From Rhodospirillales bacterium (GTDB lineage Bacteria; Pseudomonadota; Alphaproteobacteria; Rhodospirillales; Thalassospiraceae), in contig JAHQVT010000006.1 in NCBI GenBank assembly GCA_019634165.1, forward strand, positions 744,001-808,000: a DNA stretch of 64,000 nt. The letters are read 5' to 3'. The notes beneath the pieces were generated by a model, which ran no database searches, had not been told where the DNA came from, and was given only the letters and a program-made list of their open reading frames with translations. The first letter of the stretch is position 1. The number at the start of each line of letters is the position of its first letter. Both the position numbers and the translations under genes were made by a program. This document shows positions 21,053 to 31,536 of this stretch, piece after piece.

Positions 21053-21056
21053 GCAA

Positions 21057-22169
21057 ATGGCATCACTCACCCTAGATAAAGTTCGCAAGGCTTTTGGCCC
21101 TGTTGAAGTTCTAAAAGAAATCAATCTGGCGATCGAAGATGGCGAGTTTCTCGTCCTTGTCGGTCCGTCAGGTTGCGGTAAATCGACGCTTCTGAACCTG
21201 ATTGCAGGTTTGGAAAGCTCGACCGACGGGGAAATCCGCATCGGGGACCGCATTATCAACGACGTGCACCCAAAAGACCGTAACATCGCAATGGTGTTCC
21301 AGTCCTATGCATTGTACCCGAACATGACCGTTCGCAAGAACATCACCTTTGGTCTGGAAATTCGCGGTGTTTCGAATGAAGAACGCGACAAGGCAGTAGC
21401 CGACGTTGCCAAACTTCTTCAGATCGAGCCCCTTCTTGATCGTAAACCATCCCAGCTTTCGGGTGGTCAGCGTCAGCGCGTTGCCATGGGCCGTGCGCTG
21501 GTACGTGATCCGGACATCTTCCTGTTTGATGAACCATTGTCAAATCTTGATGCCAAGCTGCGTGTTGATATGCGCACCGAGATCAAAAAGCTGCATCAGC
21601 GCCTGGGATCAACCATCGTTTACGTGACCCACGATCAGATCGAAGCCATGACCTTGGCCTCAAGGATCGCGGTGATGAAAGACGGTATTTTGCAGCAGTT
21701 CGATACGCCGCAGAACATCTATGAACGCCCAAACAACATGTTTGTTGCTGGCTTCATCGGTTCACCGTCCATGAACTTCATGGATGCGACCCTGATCGAA
21801 GAAAACGGTCAGCTTGCGGTAACCATCGCACGCCCGGGCAGCCCAATCACGCTTCCGCTGTTTGAAACACCGGAAAGCTATAAGGGTTACGTTGGCAAGG
21901 AAGTTGTCTTTGGCATCCGGCCAGAAGGCCTGACCCACAAACGTACGGGTTCAGAAGCCGCTGGTAGCCAGTATGTCAATTTCGATAGCAAAGTCGAAGT
22001 GATCGAACCAACTGGTGCCGACACGATGACCGTGATTGAAATTGCTGGCAAAGAAATCGTCGCACGTGTCCGCCCTGACCGGGCACCGACGCCGGGCGAG
22101 AGCATGACGTTCTCGGCCGATATGTCTCAGATCAGTCTGTTTGACCCGGATACCGAGTTGCGGATCTGA
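21057..22169 (+). CDS. Sugar ABC transporter ATP-binding protein (UgpC/MsmX type)
   Basis: Walker A GPSGCGKST, signature LSGGQRQRVAMGRALVRDP, Walker B FLFDEPLSNLDAKLR, C-terminal TOBE region. Confidence 0.96.
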   Translation: MASLTLDKVRKAFGPVEVLKEINLAIEDGEFLVLVGPSGCGKSTLLNLIAGLESSTDGEIRIGDRIINDVHPKDRNIAMVFQSYALYPNMTVRKNITFGLEIRGVSNEERDKAVADVAKLLQIEPLLDRKPSQLSGGQRQRVAMGRALVRDPDIFLFDEPLSNLDAKLRVDMRTEIKKLHQRLGSTIVYVTHDQIEAMTLASRIAVMKDGILQQFDTPQNIYERPNNMFVAGFIGSPSMNFMDATLIEENGQLAVTIARPGSPITLPLFETPESYKGYVGKEVVFGIRPEGLTHKRTGSEAAGSQYVNFDSKVEVIEPTGADTMTVIEIAGKEIVARVRPDRAPTPGESMTFSADMSQISLFDPDTELRI

Positions 22170-22272
22170 TCTGATTGGCGGGTGGTTCTGGGGGCCACCC
22201 GCCATTCTTCTTTTTGGGAATTTTTAAAAGCCACATACCTTATCTGGCAGCATTTAAAGTCCTCCCAACACC

Positions 22273-22305
22273 AAAAAACGGCCCGTTCATGCGGGCCGTT
22301 TTTGC
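22273..22305. terminator. Bidirectional terminator between the ABC operon and the two-component system
   Basis: aacggcccgttcatgcgggccgttttt. Confidence 0.8.
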
Positions 22306-22321
22306 TTGGTACAATCAGGGT

Positions 22322-23836
22322 TTAGTTGCCGATATTTACGCGTCTGGGAATGGATATGATGACCTCAAGCCCCCTGCCCGGCATGTTGCGCAATTTGATC
22401 TGACCATCATGGGCATCAATTACTGTTTTTACGATTGAAAGGCCCAATCCACTGCCGCCGGTACTGCGCGCACGCGATCCTTCAACCCGGTAAAATGGCA
22501 AGAACACTTTGTCCTGATGCTCCACCGGGATACCCGGTCCTTCATCACGAATGACGATCAAAACCGTGTCTGCCGTTGCCTCCAGACTAACTTTGGCCAA
22601 ATGGCCATATTTCAGCGCATTTTCGATCAGGTTGGTAAAGGCCCGCTTTAACGTTCCCGGACGGCAGGATAACCGAATGCTGCGTTTACCATCAAAGGAA
22701 TGCGGCTCATCCCCGCCACCAAAGACGGTATGGACGGAACTAAATTGTAACGGTTGTGGCCCTGCAAAACTAACCGGACGGCCAAGGTCGGCGTAATCAT
22801 CACAAATCGCTTCAAGTACCGAAACGAAATCGACCGTGCGTTCCTCTTCCTTTTGAATCCAGTCACCCAGGAAATCAAGCGCATCGTTCAGAAGGCTATC
22901 CATCTCATCAAGATCACGCAGAACGGTTTCACGCAGCTCATCATTTTCAATGAATTCAGCCCGAAGGCGCAAACGCGTGCTGGGTGTGCGCAAATCGTGT
23001 GAAATCGCGGCCAGCATCCGGGTACGGTCCCCCAACATACGGGCAATACGTTCGCGCAAATCGTTATAGGCCGCGGCCATTGACCGTGCCTCGGTCGGGC
23101 CACGTTCTTCGACCGGCAGACCTTCAACTTCATCGCCATGATCAATGATCGCGTTGGTAAGCCTTTTAAACGGTCCGGCCAACAAATCGGCAAGGGCTGC
23201 AAATACCGCAAGAACCGCAATCACACCCAACAGGAACATCAAAAACACAAGCGATGGCGACGAATAGCTTGCCCATAATTCATCATGGCGCACCAGAATG
23301 CGTTTGCCAGATGGCATGGTGATTTCGACCTGGGCCTCAAGCCCTAAACGCGCGATTTCACGCGATAGTTCGGCAAAAAACAGACTTGGGTTTTCTGCCG
23401 CCTCAATAACCGCACGTTGTTCGGAACTTAACCGCCCGCGCAAGAAATGGACCTTAACCGATATCGGCCAACCGGTATTAACCAACCGGACAGGCAAGGC
23501 AATATGCTGTGCCGGGCGCGAAAAAAGCAGCAAAGTTCCAAGATCATCTGGTGGCAATATGCGTAGCGCCATACCATCGCGCGCAGCAATATCGACGATA
23601 TTAGCTTCGAATTCGGGGTTTTCGGCGATGCGTACCAATTCACGAATGGTAAAACCTAGCGTATAAGCACGACCAATCCGCTCATCGCGTTCAATGACGT
23701 AATACGATGCCATGGCACTGAGAACGGCGATAATCACCCCACCCAACATCATCAGCAAAAAGATACGCCCACCCAAAGTGCGCGGTTTATAGCGACGAAG
23801 ATAGTTGCTGAAATCTGCAAACATATCGCCCATCAA
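22322..23836 (-). CDS. Sensor histidine kinase, periplasmic-sensing (EnvZ/GltS type)
   Basis: Two TMs, HAMP, H-box AAISHDLRTPSTRLRLRAEFI, ATPase NLIENALKYG, DEGPGIP, GSGLGLSIV. Confidence 0.95.
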   Translation of the reverse strand: MMGDMFADFSNYLRRYKPRTLGGRIFLLMMLGGVIIAVLSAMASYYVIERDERIGRAYTLGFTIRELVRIAENPEFEANIVDIAARDGMALRILPPDDLGTLLLFSRPAQHIALPVRLVNTGWPISVKVHFLRGRLSSEQRAVIEAAENPSLFFAELSREIARLGLEAQVEITMPSGKRILVRHDELWASYSSPSLVFLMFLLGVIAVLAVFAALADLLAGPFKRLTNAIIDHGDEVEGLPVEERGPTEARSMAAAYNDLRERIARMLGDRTRMLAAISHDLRTPSTRLRLRAEFIENDELRETVLRDLDEMDSLLNDALDFLGDWIQKEEERTVDFVSVLEAICDDYADLGRPVSFAGPQPLQFSSVHTVFGGGDEPHSFDGKRSIRLSCRPGTLKRAFTNLIENALKYGHLAKVSLEATADTVLIVIRDEGPGIPVEHQDKVFLPFYRVEGSRARSTGGSGLGLSIVKTVIDAHDGQIKLRNMPGRGLEVIISIPRRVNIGN

Positions 23837-23842
23837 CCGACC

Positions 23843-24577
23843 TTAAAGCATCTGGGTATCAGCGCAGAACTGATAACCGATGCCGCGCACAGTTTTGATC
23901 AGTTTGGGGTTTTTGGCATCTTTTTCGATCTTGCGGCGCAGACGGCTGATCTGGATATCAATGCTGCGATCAAATGGAAGCGAGCTTTGCCCACGCACAA
24001 TATCAACAAGCTGTTCACGCGAAATCGCCCGCTTGTTATTTTTCACAAGTGCTAATAGCAGCGAAAATTCCCCGGTCGAAAGATGAACCGCAACATTATC
24101 GGCATCACGTAATTCACGTGATCCAATATCAAGTGTCCAGTCACCAAAGATGATTTTCTGTGTTGGGGCGACTTCATTATCAACCGGGCCAACCGATCCT
24201 GTTTCAAACCTGCGAAATACCGCCCGGATACGAGCCAGCAATTCACGCGGGTTAAACGGTTTGGTCAGATAATCATCTGCACCCAGTTCCAGACCAAGAA
24301 TACGGTCCGTATCCTCGCCAACAGCGGTCAGCATGACAATCGGCACCTTGGATGTGCGGCGCACATCACGGCACAGCGCAAAGCCATCTTCACCAGGAAG
24401 CATGATATCAAGAATGACAAGATCGATCTTCCAGTCGCGCAAGGCACGGTGCATTTCGTTCCCATCCGAAACGGTGGTAATACGAAAACCATGCTGCAGC
24501 AGGAATTTCTTCAAAAGCTTCTGGATTTCCTGATCGTCATCGACAACCAGAATATGTGGTTCACGTCGCGTAGTCAG
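23843..24577 (-). CDS. OmpR-family response regulator; extended upstream of the ORF track to a putative CTG start
   Basis: In-frame upstream translation (L/M)TTRREPHILVVDDDQEIQKLLKKFLLQHGF... completes the receiver domain; DNA-binding wHTH at the C-terminus. Confidence 0.88.
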   Translation of the reverse strand: MTTRREPHILVVDDDQEIQKLLKKFLLQHGFRITTVSDGNEMHRALRDWKIDLVILDIMLPGEDGFALCRDVRRTSKVPIVMLTAVGEDTDRILGLELGADDYLTKPFNPRELLARIRAVFRRFETGSVGPVDNEVAPTQKIIFGDWTLDIGSRELRDADNVAVHLSTGEFSLLLALVKNNKRAISREQLVDIVRGQSSLPFDRSIDIQISRLRRKIEKDAKNPKLIKTVRGIGYQFCADTQML

Positions 24578-24687
24578 TGTCCCAAACTCCCCTATTTATC
24601 AACCGGCCATGTTCCTGGCCGCCGGCGGAGTTTAGTCGATATTGCCAACGGATTGAACCATTTTACCATCTCACGAATATAAAAGAA

Positions 24688-24710
24688 AAAGCCGGGCAAA
24701 ACCCGGCTTT
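24688..24710 (-). terminator. Terminator after the choice-of-anchor I protein gene or between genes
   Basis: aaagccgggcaaaacccggcttt hairpin. Confidence 0.75.
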
Positions 24711-24742
24711 CTCAATTCGAAATATCGTGCGTTAATCGACGC

Positions 24743-26338
24743 TTATTTCAGATCATAAACCTTCGTACTTCCCGAAACCTCGGATGCCACCACCAGCATT
24801 GCATTGCCCGTCGGGCTGTCTGCTGCATCGATAAACTGCATGCCTTCCGGGGCCAGTTCACCAGCAGTGTCATGTTCCGGGCTGCCAGAAAAACGACGAT
24901 CGCTGTGATAGGTGACAAATTGCGGGTTGGTCGGGTTTGTCAGATCATAAACCATGAACCCACCCTGACGCTCCAGCCCGATAAAGGCATATGGCGTACC
25001 ATTGACGTAACCCGATGCAATGCCTTCTGGCTCCGGGCCTTTGTCGTCTGAACGGTTGTCGCGGCTGTAATTTTCCGCATCAGATGCGTTAAAGACATTG
25101 CCGTAATTTGATGCCAGAAACTGTTCAAACGCATCGCCGCTGTCAAAGACCATGTTGCCATTGGCATCAAGCACAGAAAATGACCGTGCACCATAGCTGT
25201 AAATCACGTCAACATCGCCGTCACCATCGGTGTCGCCCTGTGCTGTCGTGGTTTTCAAACGGCCAAGGTTTTCATCTTTCTGTAGGGTGTCTGCCGTTGG
25301 GAAGGCAACCGGATCAAGGGTCAGTTTGCCGACACGGGTTTCTTCGCTGTAACCGTCATAGTCACGGGAATCGCCTTCATTTGCGATCAGGACCCAATCC
25401 TTACCACCGATTTCAATCGCATCGATTGTATCGGGCATATACATACCCATAACCGGCCACGTGCGGATGTTGATTTTTCCATCCTTGTCACTGGCGTCAA
25501 AGGCATGTACCGAATGGTCCTTAAAACCAAGACCAGCAATCCGTTTTACGGACGCGGTTTCAATATCAATGATCGCAATGGCATTGTTTTCCTGCAAAGA
25601 CACATAGGCGGTTTTGCTATCTTTAGAGACGGCGATATATTCCGGCTCTACATCTTGCGCAACGCTTGACGCACCCGGATTTGACGTGCGCATGCCATAT
25701 GGCAGTTCGCCGTTATTCAGGAACGCAAAATCAATCGTTTTGACATCGCCATCCGTCAAACTGTCAACGCCACCTGCCAGCGGAATGATCGAAACACTGC
25801 CTTCCGGATCATTGGTGAAATCATCATTCGGTTCACCTTCATTGGCGACCAGAACGTATTTGCCATCTGGCGAAAACTTGATCATGTCAGGCAGCGCACC
25901 AACGCTAACAGCCGAAATGAAAGTACCGTCAGTGTCAAAGAATACAGCCTTCCCCGCGGCCTGCTTGTCGGCATTTTCAACAGCGACCGCAACAATACCG
26001 TTATGGATTGCAACGCTGTTGGCACCTTTGCCCCACGTTGAAAGTTCCATCGCACCGATTTTGGTCAATTCAGACGGGTTTGACATATCAAGAATATCAA
26101 TAACCTTGTCTGCGCCGTTCACCACAAAGATGCGTTTTGAAACTGGATCAAAGGCCGGAATTTCAGCGGCACTTTCATCAAGCATTCCGGTGCGATATTC
26201 GCCCATCGGAACAATCGTCAACGGATGTGCACCGGCGTTAGCCACACCATCAGCCATCATGGCATGATTGTCAGCCGTGCCTGCACAGGCACTCAGAAGG
26301 ACGGAAACGGCAGCAGTTGCCAACAGTGAAGAACGCAT
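24743..26338 (-). CDS. Choice-of-anchor I family beta-propeller lipoprotein
   Basis: Lipobox LLSAC at the N-terminus; repeated NGAD..IDILDM, FSPDGKYVLVANEGEPND, ALVVASEVSGSTKVY. Confidence 0.85.
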   Translation of the reverse strand: MRSSLLATAAVSVLLSACAGTADNHAMMADGVANAGAHPLTIVPMGEYRTGMLDESAAEIPAFDPVSKRIFVVNGADKVIDILDMSNPSELTKIGAMELSTWGKGANSVAIHNGIVAVAVENADKQAAGKAVFFDTDGTFISAVSVGALPDMIKFSPDGKYVLVANEGEPNDDFTNDPEGSVSIIPLAGGVDSLTDGDVKTIDFAFLNNGELPYGMRTSNPGASSVAQDVEPEYIAVSKDSKTAYVSLQENNAIAIIDIETASVKRIAGLGFKDHSVHAFDASDKDGKINIRTWPVMGMYMPDTIDAIEIGGKDWVLIANEGDSRDYDGYSEETRVGKLTLDPVAFPTADTLQKDENLGRLKTTTAQGDTDGDGDVDVIYSYGARSFSVLDANGNMVFDSGDAFEQFLASNYGNVFNASDAENYSRDNRSDDKGPEPEGIASGYVNGTPYAFIGLERQGGFMVYDLTNPTNPQFVTYHSDRRFSGSPEHDTAGELAPEGMQFIDAADSPTGNAMLVVASEVSGSTKVYDLK

Positions 26339-26522
26339 AATTCCCCCTAGATAAATGGTTCATCAAAGGGAACAACTTGCTGGTTTGTTGTAACTGTTTG
26401 ATGACCAAGTGGTGACAGTTTCATAAATATCTTGTAGCACTGACTGCTCCAATCTGCGCGTCACCCCGTATGAAATAACAGACCAACACGTGCTCAGCGC
26501 GCAATCGAAACAGGAATGCCCC

Positions 26523-27548
26523 ATGCCCAAGATCAAAATCGCCGTCATCGGTGCCGGTATGGCTGGATTAAAAGCAGCCAGCACGCTTCACAAAGTCGGC
26601 ATGGATGTCACCGTGTTTGAGAAAAGCCGTGGCCTTGGCGGGCGATTGGCATCCCGACGAACGGAATCTGGCCATTTCAACCATGGTGCACAATACGTTA
26701 CGGCACGTGATCCGGGATTTGATGCCTTTTTGCAACAAGCCACGCAAGATAACGCTGCACAAAAATGGCACCCTGATCTCCATCGCGGAAGCCCCCCGGA
26801 CAAAGTGTTTTCAACGCCTGCCACCCATGCCGGAAACCTCGCAGAAAAGCAGTGGTACCAAGGCATACCGCAGATGAACAAGCTGATCGGGCCGTTGGTT
26901 CAACCATTTGAAATCAAAAAGCAGCACCGCATTACATCCATAGAGCCCATCACAGCGCGTACTTTCATGCTTCATGATGATCTTGATGGCGAATTTGGCC
27001 TGTTTGATGGTGTGATTGTCAGCGCACCGGCCCCACAAAGTGCAGATCTTTTACGCCCGCTTTCATCACGTTTTGATCCGATTGATGATGTTATAATCGC
27101 ACCGTGCTGGACAGTGATGGCCGCCTTTGAAAAACCGCTGCCAACCGCCTTTGACGCGATGCTTTATCCATCCCCGGAAATAAGCTGGGCAGCGCGCAGC
27201 ACCCAAAACAACGATATTTTCCATCGGCGCACACCCGATCATTGGGTTTTACATGCCAGTCCGAGTTGGTCGCGCGATCACCTAGAAGAAGACAAAGAAC
27301 GTGTGATTGAAAAACTACTTGCGGCACTTCGCACTGCAAGTGGCATCAAGCTGCCTGATCTTCAAACTATTCAGGCGCATCGTTGGCGTTATGCCCGGAC
27401 CGAAACCCCACTTGGCAAAAGTCATCTAAATGGCATGAATGGCCGGGTCATTGCGGCGGGTGACTGGTGTTTGGGCGCGCGGGTCGAAGCCGCATGGCGA
27501 AGTGGTCAGTCCGCAGCCCATGCCATGATCGAAACCCTGATCGGATAA
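26523..27548 (+). CDS. FAD/NAD(P)-binding amine-oxidase-like (renalase-like) protein
   Basis: MPKIKIAVIGAGMAGLKAASTLHKVGMDVTVFEKSRGLGGRLASRR, C-terminal AAGDWCLGARVEAAWRSGQSAA. Confidence 0.9.
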   Translation: MPKIKIAVIGAGMAGLKAASTLHKVGMDVTVFEKSRGLGGRLASRRTESGHFNHGAQYVTARDPGFDAFLQQATQDNAAQKWHPDLHRGSPPDKVFSTPATHAGNLAEKQWYQGIPQMNKLIGPLVQPFEIKKQHRITSIEPITARTFMLHDDLDGEFGLFDGVIVSAPAPQSADLLRPLSSRFDPIDDVIIAPCWTVMAAFEKPLPTAFDAMLYPSPEISWAARSTQNNDIFHRRTPDHWVLHASPSWSRDHLEEDKERVIEKLLAALRTASGIKLPDLQTIQAHRWRYARTETPLGKSHLNGMNGRVIAAGDWCLGARVEAAWRSGQSAAHAMIETLIG

Positions 27549-27573
27549 CCCGCATTTCATCAGACAAGCTGCC

Positions 27574-27774
27574 ATGCCACGTAATGCCAACGGTTACGCC
27601 CGCAACAAAACCGATCTCCCCGAAAAGACTTGTGTAGTATGCAAGCGCCCTTTTGCATGGCGCCGTAAGTGGCGGGATTGTTGGCAAGACGTTCGGTATT
27701 GTTCGGACAAATGCCGAAAACACCGCAATTCCGACATGCACAAGGCTTTACCAAGTCCCCCATCGCCGGGATAA
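27574..27774 (+). CDS. DUF2256 small zinc-finger-like protein
   Basis: KTCVVCKRPFAWRRKWRDCWQDVRYCSDKCR. Confidence 0.9.
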   Translation: MPRNANGYARNKTDLPEKTCVVCKRPFAWRRKWRDCWQDVRYCSDKCRKHRNSDMHKALPSPPSPG

Positions 27775-27872
27775 ATGTGCCCAAACAAAGAACGGCGGCA
27801 TCAGCCATAAGCCAACACCGCCATTCTTAAAAAACCTTTTTGTACGACCAACCTATGACAGATCAAGCAACC

Positions 27873-29525
27873 CTAACCGCGTAGGGATTGCATCCGCTTG
27901 ATCAGACCCGCCGTTGATGCATCCCGCGTGCTGGCATCTTCTTTGCCCTCGACCATCGGCAGCAATTCCTTGGCAAGCTGCTTGCCAAGTTCAACGCCCC
28001 ATTGATCATAAGAATTCACATTCCAAATGATGCCCTGAACAAAGATTTTATGTTCATACATCGCAACCAATCGGCCCAGAGTGAACGGATCAAGCTGCTT
28101 ATACAGGATCATGGTGCTCGGTTTATTCCCGGCAAAGACCTTTTGCGGGGCCAGAACATCAATCTCGGCCGGTGACAAATCACTACCTGCCAGCTCGTCC
28201 CTAACTTCGGCTTCGGTCTTCCCGCGCATTAATGCTTCGGCCTGTGCCAAGCAGTTTGATACCAGCTTGTCATGATGATTGGACAATGGATGTAACGCAT
28301 TGGCCGCCATGATGAAATCAACCGGGATCAGTTCCGTTCCCTGATGGATTAGCTGATAAAACGCGTGTTGGCCGTTGGTGCCCGGTTCGCCCCAAATAAT
28401 CGGGCCGGTTTCATAAGCAATCGGTTTGCCATCACGGGTAACTGATTTGCCATTACTTTCCATATCCGCCTGCTGCAAATAGGCCGGTAGGCGCGATAAA
28501 TGCTGATCATAAGGCAATATCGCTTGGCTAGAGGCGCCCAGAACATTGCGATACCACACCCCGATCAGGGCAAGGATCATGGGAATATTGGTTTCAACCG
28601 GTGCGGTTTTAAAATGGTTATCCATTGATTGCGCACCGCGCAGAAGTTCTTCGAACTTCTCATACCCAACTGCCAGAATGATCGGCAGGCCAATGGCCGA
28701 CCACAGGCTGTAACGCCCGCCAACCCAGTCCCAGAAACCAAATGCATTATCGGTATCAATGCCAAAGGCGGCGACTTTTTCAAGGGCGGTTGAAACCGCC
28801 ACGAAATGCTTGGCAACCGCAGCCTCATCACCAAGTTCCTTGATCAACCAATCGCGTGCGGAATAGGCATTGGTCAGGGTTTCATCCGTCGTGAAAGTCT
28901 TCGATGCAATGATGAAAAGCGTCGTTTCCGCATCAAGAGTTTTAAGCGTATCGACAATATGCGCACCATCTACGTTCGACACAAAATGGCAGCGAATGCC
29001 ATCGATGTGGAACGGACGCAGGGCTTCATTGACCATGACCGGGCCAAGGTCTGATCCGCCAATGCCGATATTGACAACATCGGTAATTTTTTTGCCGGTG
29101 TAGCCTTTCCATTCGCCGGAATGCACACGCGCAGCAAAGGATTTAAGCCGCGCCAGAACGTCTTTGACCGCAGGCATAACATCCTGCCCGTCAAGCTCAA
29201 CCGCGCCACCATCAAGATTGCGAAGGGCTGTATGCAGGACCGCACGATTTTCGGTAACATTGATTTTATCACCGGTAAACATCCGGTCGCGCCAACCTTC
29301 AACATTGGCCGCCTTTGCCAGCTTACCAAGGGCTTCCATCACGTCATCAGTGATCAGGTTTTTGGAATAATCGACAAACATGTCGTTGAGTGCGGCGCTA
29401 AAGCGGTCAAACCGCGCGGGATCATCGGCAAATGCACGGCGCAGGTTCAGTTTCTCGGAAACTTCCGCGCCAAGACGATCCAGTTCTTCCCAGTTTTTAG
29501 TCAATTTATCAGCGGACATAACCAT
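27873..29525 (-). CDS. pgi: Glucose-6-phosphate isomerase
   Basis: [53 protein letters not shown]. Confidence 0.97.
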   Translation of the reverse strand: MVMSADKLTKNWEELDRLGAEVSEKLNLRRAFADDPARFDRFSAALNDMFVDYSKNLITDDVMEALGKLAKAANVEGWRDRMFTGDKINVTENRAVLHTALRNLDGGAVELDGQDVMPAVKDVLARLKSFAARVHSGEWKGYTGKKITDVVNIGIGGSDLGPVMVNEALRPFHIDGIRCHFVSNVDGAHIVDTLKTLDAETTLFIIASKTFTTDETLTNAYSARDWLIKELGDEAAVAKHFVAVSTALEKVAAFGIDTDNAFGFWDWVGGRYSLWSAIGLPIILAVGYEKFEELLRGAQSMDNHFKTAPVETNIPMILALIGVWYRNVLGASSQAILPYDQHLSRLPAYLQQADMESNGKSVTRDGKPIAYETGPIIWGEPGTNGQHAFYQLIHQGTELIPVDFIMAANALHPLSNHHDKLVSNCLAQAEALMRGKTEAEVRDELAGSDLSPAEIDVLAPQKVFAGNKPSTMILYKQLDPFTLGRLVAMYEHKIFVQGIIWNVNSYDQWGVELGKQLAKELLPMVEGKEDASTRDASTAGLIKRMQSLRG

Positions 29526-29671
29526 CCTCGGCCAAGTTCAATTTATTGCACATAACAGCAGCGCCGCTGCGACTTCGCAGATTAGCATGCTGTTGAAACC
29601 ATGTGTGGGACAGTTTGTAGAATACCGCGGCAAGATAGGCCATCGCGCCGCGACATTTGTATATTTATGGA

Positions 29672-30631
29672 TCAACGTGTTGAAAGAAACTCTTCGACTT
29701 CTTTTTCCGTCGGCAGCGCATTGATCGCGCCACGTTTGGTCGCGGTGATGGCACCAACCGCATTGGCAAAGCGACAGGCACTCGCAAGTTTTTCTTCCGA
29801 TGCCAAAATATCCGGGTCTTTGAGAAGACGCGAAAGGAAACCTGCCGTGCAACCATCCCCTGCCCCGGTCGCATCAACCGCCGTGATATCAAACGATGGC
29901 ACGAAACCGTCAAATTCCGGGGTGATAAAACGCGATCCTTTGGGGCCATAGGTCACAATCAATGCGCGCCACTGATCACACCAAAGGTCTTTGATGCCTT
30001 CTTCAAGGTCATCCTTGCCCGAAACAAATGTAATTTCCTCGTCCGACATTTTAACGACGTCGGCCTGACTGATCGCAAGGCGCAGGATTTCACGTGCCTT
30101 TTCGACACTGGGCCATAACGGCAAACGAAGGTTCGGGTCACACGAAATCAGCGCCCCATTGGCACGCGCAATTTTGATCGCCTCAAGCGTTGCAGCGCGC
30201 GGATCGTCATCGATCATGCAAAGCGTTCCATAATGGAACAGATCGGCTGATTTCAACATATCCTGATCAAGATCAGCCGGGCATAACAACATGTCGGCAG
30301 ATGGGCTGCGGTAAAATGAAAATTCGCGTTCCCCATCAGCACGCAGTGACACAAAGGCAAGCCCGGTCAGGGCTTCTTTGGTCAGAACAATGCCCGATGT
30401 ATCAACATGATCGGCCTTAAGCGTATCAACCAGAAAATGACCAAAGGCATCATCGCCCAGTTTACCGATAAAGCCGGTATCAATGCCAAGCCGCTTTAAT
30501 CCCACAGCAGCATTCCCCGGCGCACCACCAGCAGCCTTGGCAAAGGCCGGTGCATCGGCAAGCCCGGTCCCGGTTACAGTCGGGACAAAATCAATCAGCA
30601 GTTCCCCAAGACAAACAGCTTTGGCTGTCAT
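29672..30631 (-). CDS. PfkB-family carbohydrate kinase, probable fructokinase
   Basis: GGAPGNAAVGLKRLG, DATGAGDGCTAGFLSRL; next to pgi. Confidence 0.9.
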   Translation of the reverse strand: MTAKAVCLGELLIDFVPTVTGTGLADAPAFAKAAGGAPGNAAVGLKRLGIDTGFIGKLGDDAFGHFLVDTLKADHVDTSGIVLTKEALTGLAFVSLRADGEREFSFYRSPSADMLLCPADLDQDMLKSADLFHYGTLCMIDDDPRAATLEAIKIARANGALISCDPNLRLPLWPSVEKAREILRLAISQADVVKMSDEEITFVSGKDDLEEGIKDLWCDQWRALIVTYGPKGSRFITPEFDGFVPSFDITAVDATGAGDGCTAGFLSRLLKDPDILASEEKLASACRFANAVGAITATKRGAINALPTEKEVEEFLSTR

Positions 30632-30770
30632 GACGTTTCTCCGTTCGGATTGTCCGCTTTATCGCGCGGACCCGTTATCAAATTCGTTGTTGCGGTCTGT
30701 GGGACGGAACGCTTTTAAATCGATTCAATTTGACACGCAAACCAAAATAAATCCGGTCTATGCCGATTGC

Positions 30771-31376
30771 CTAGGTAGATGTCTTTTGCGGCATGATCGC
30801 GCGACCAAATTCGACCTCACGCTGACGTTCAAGATCGGTCATCCAACCTTCAAACATTTTATCTCGTGCCAGTTGGGCTGCGTAGTGACGATGAAGGGCT
30901 TCGGTAAGGCGCCCTTTCCGGCCAAGAAGATCATCAGCAAAGGCAATCATCACCGAGTTTGGCCAGGCAATCGGGCGGATATCACGGATGGTGGTGAAAA
31001 TGCTGTCTTCATCGCGATCTGGTTCACATTGCGCCATCAGGGTAATCATCGCTGCAGTCGAACGCGACACCCCCATGTGACAATGCACAAGCAAATGCCC
31101 ATCGCGACGTTCTTCCTGACTGCTTTTAAGACCTTCACCAAATTCAAGGATCGCCTCGACATTGGCCTTGATTGGCGCTGGGCGACCTTCCTTGTCCTCA
31201 ATCACATCATGAAACCGCAAGATCGTGCGTTCGTGCGGCGCGTAATCGGAAAATATGCTGGGATCTTCTCGTTCAGGATCAAGCACGGACAGAACATGGG
31301 AAACCCCGTGATTGCGATGGGTCGGCAATTCATCAATGCCACAGATCGTTAAACGCGAAATCGCAATCGGTTTCAT
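30771..31376 (-). CDS. Protein tyrosine/dual-specificity phosphatase-like protein
   Basis: CX5R signature HCHMGVSRS within a DSP-like fold. Confidence 0.85.
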   Translation of the reverse strand: MKPIAISRLTICGIDELPTHRNHGVSHVLSVLDPEREDPSIFSDYAPHERTILRFHDVIEDKEGRPAPIKANVEAILEFGEGLKSSQEERRDGHLLVHCHMGVSRSTAAMITLMAQCEPDRDEDSIFTTIRDIRPIAWPNSVMIAFADDLLGRKGRLTEALHRHYAAQLARDKMFEGWMTDLERQREVEFGRAIMPQKTST

Positions 31377-31536
31377 CTTCGCTCTCCTCATGTGCCTTAG
31401 TTCTTTTCCATGACACTATCAGAGCACAGGAATATGAAAAAACAAGGGCTGGCACCTTAAAAAAGGTACCAGCCCGAAAATCTTCGCCAAACTGACATCT
31501 CAAACCAATGTCATATGACCTGCAAAGTTTTGCTGA

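Noticed and set aside
31446-31475. Inverted repeat gggctggcacctt...aaggtaccagccc as a terminator
   Set aside because: Stable hairpin near the 3' end region of flanking genes but no T run in either direction, so not called as a terminator.
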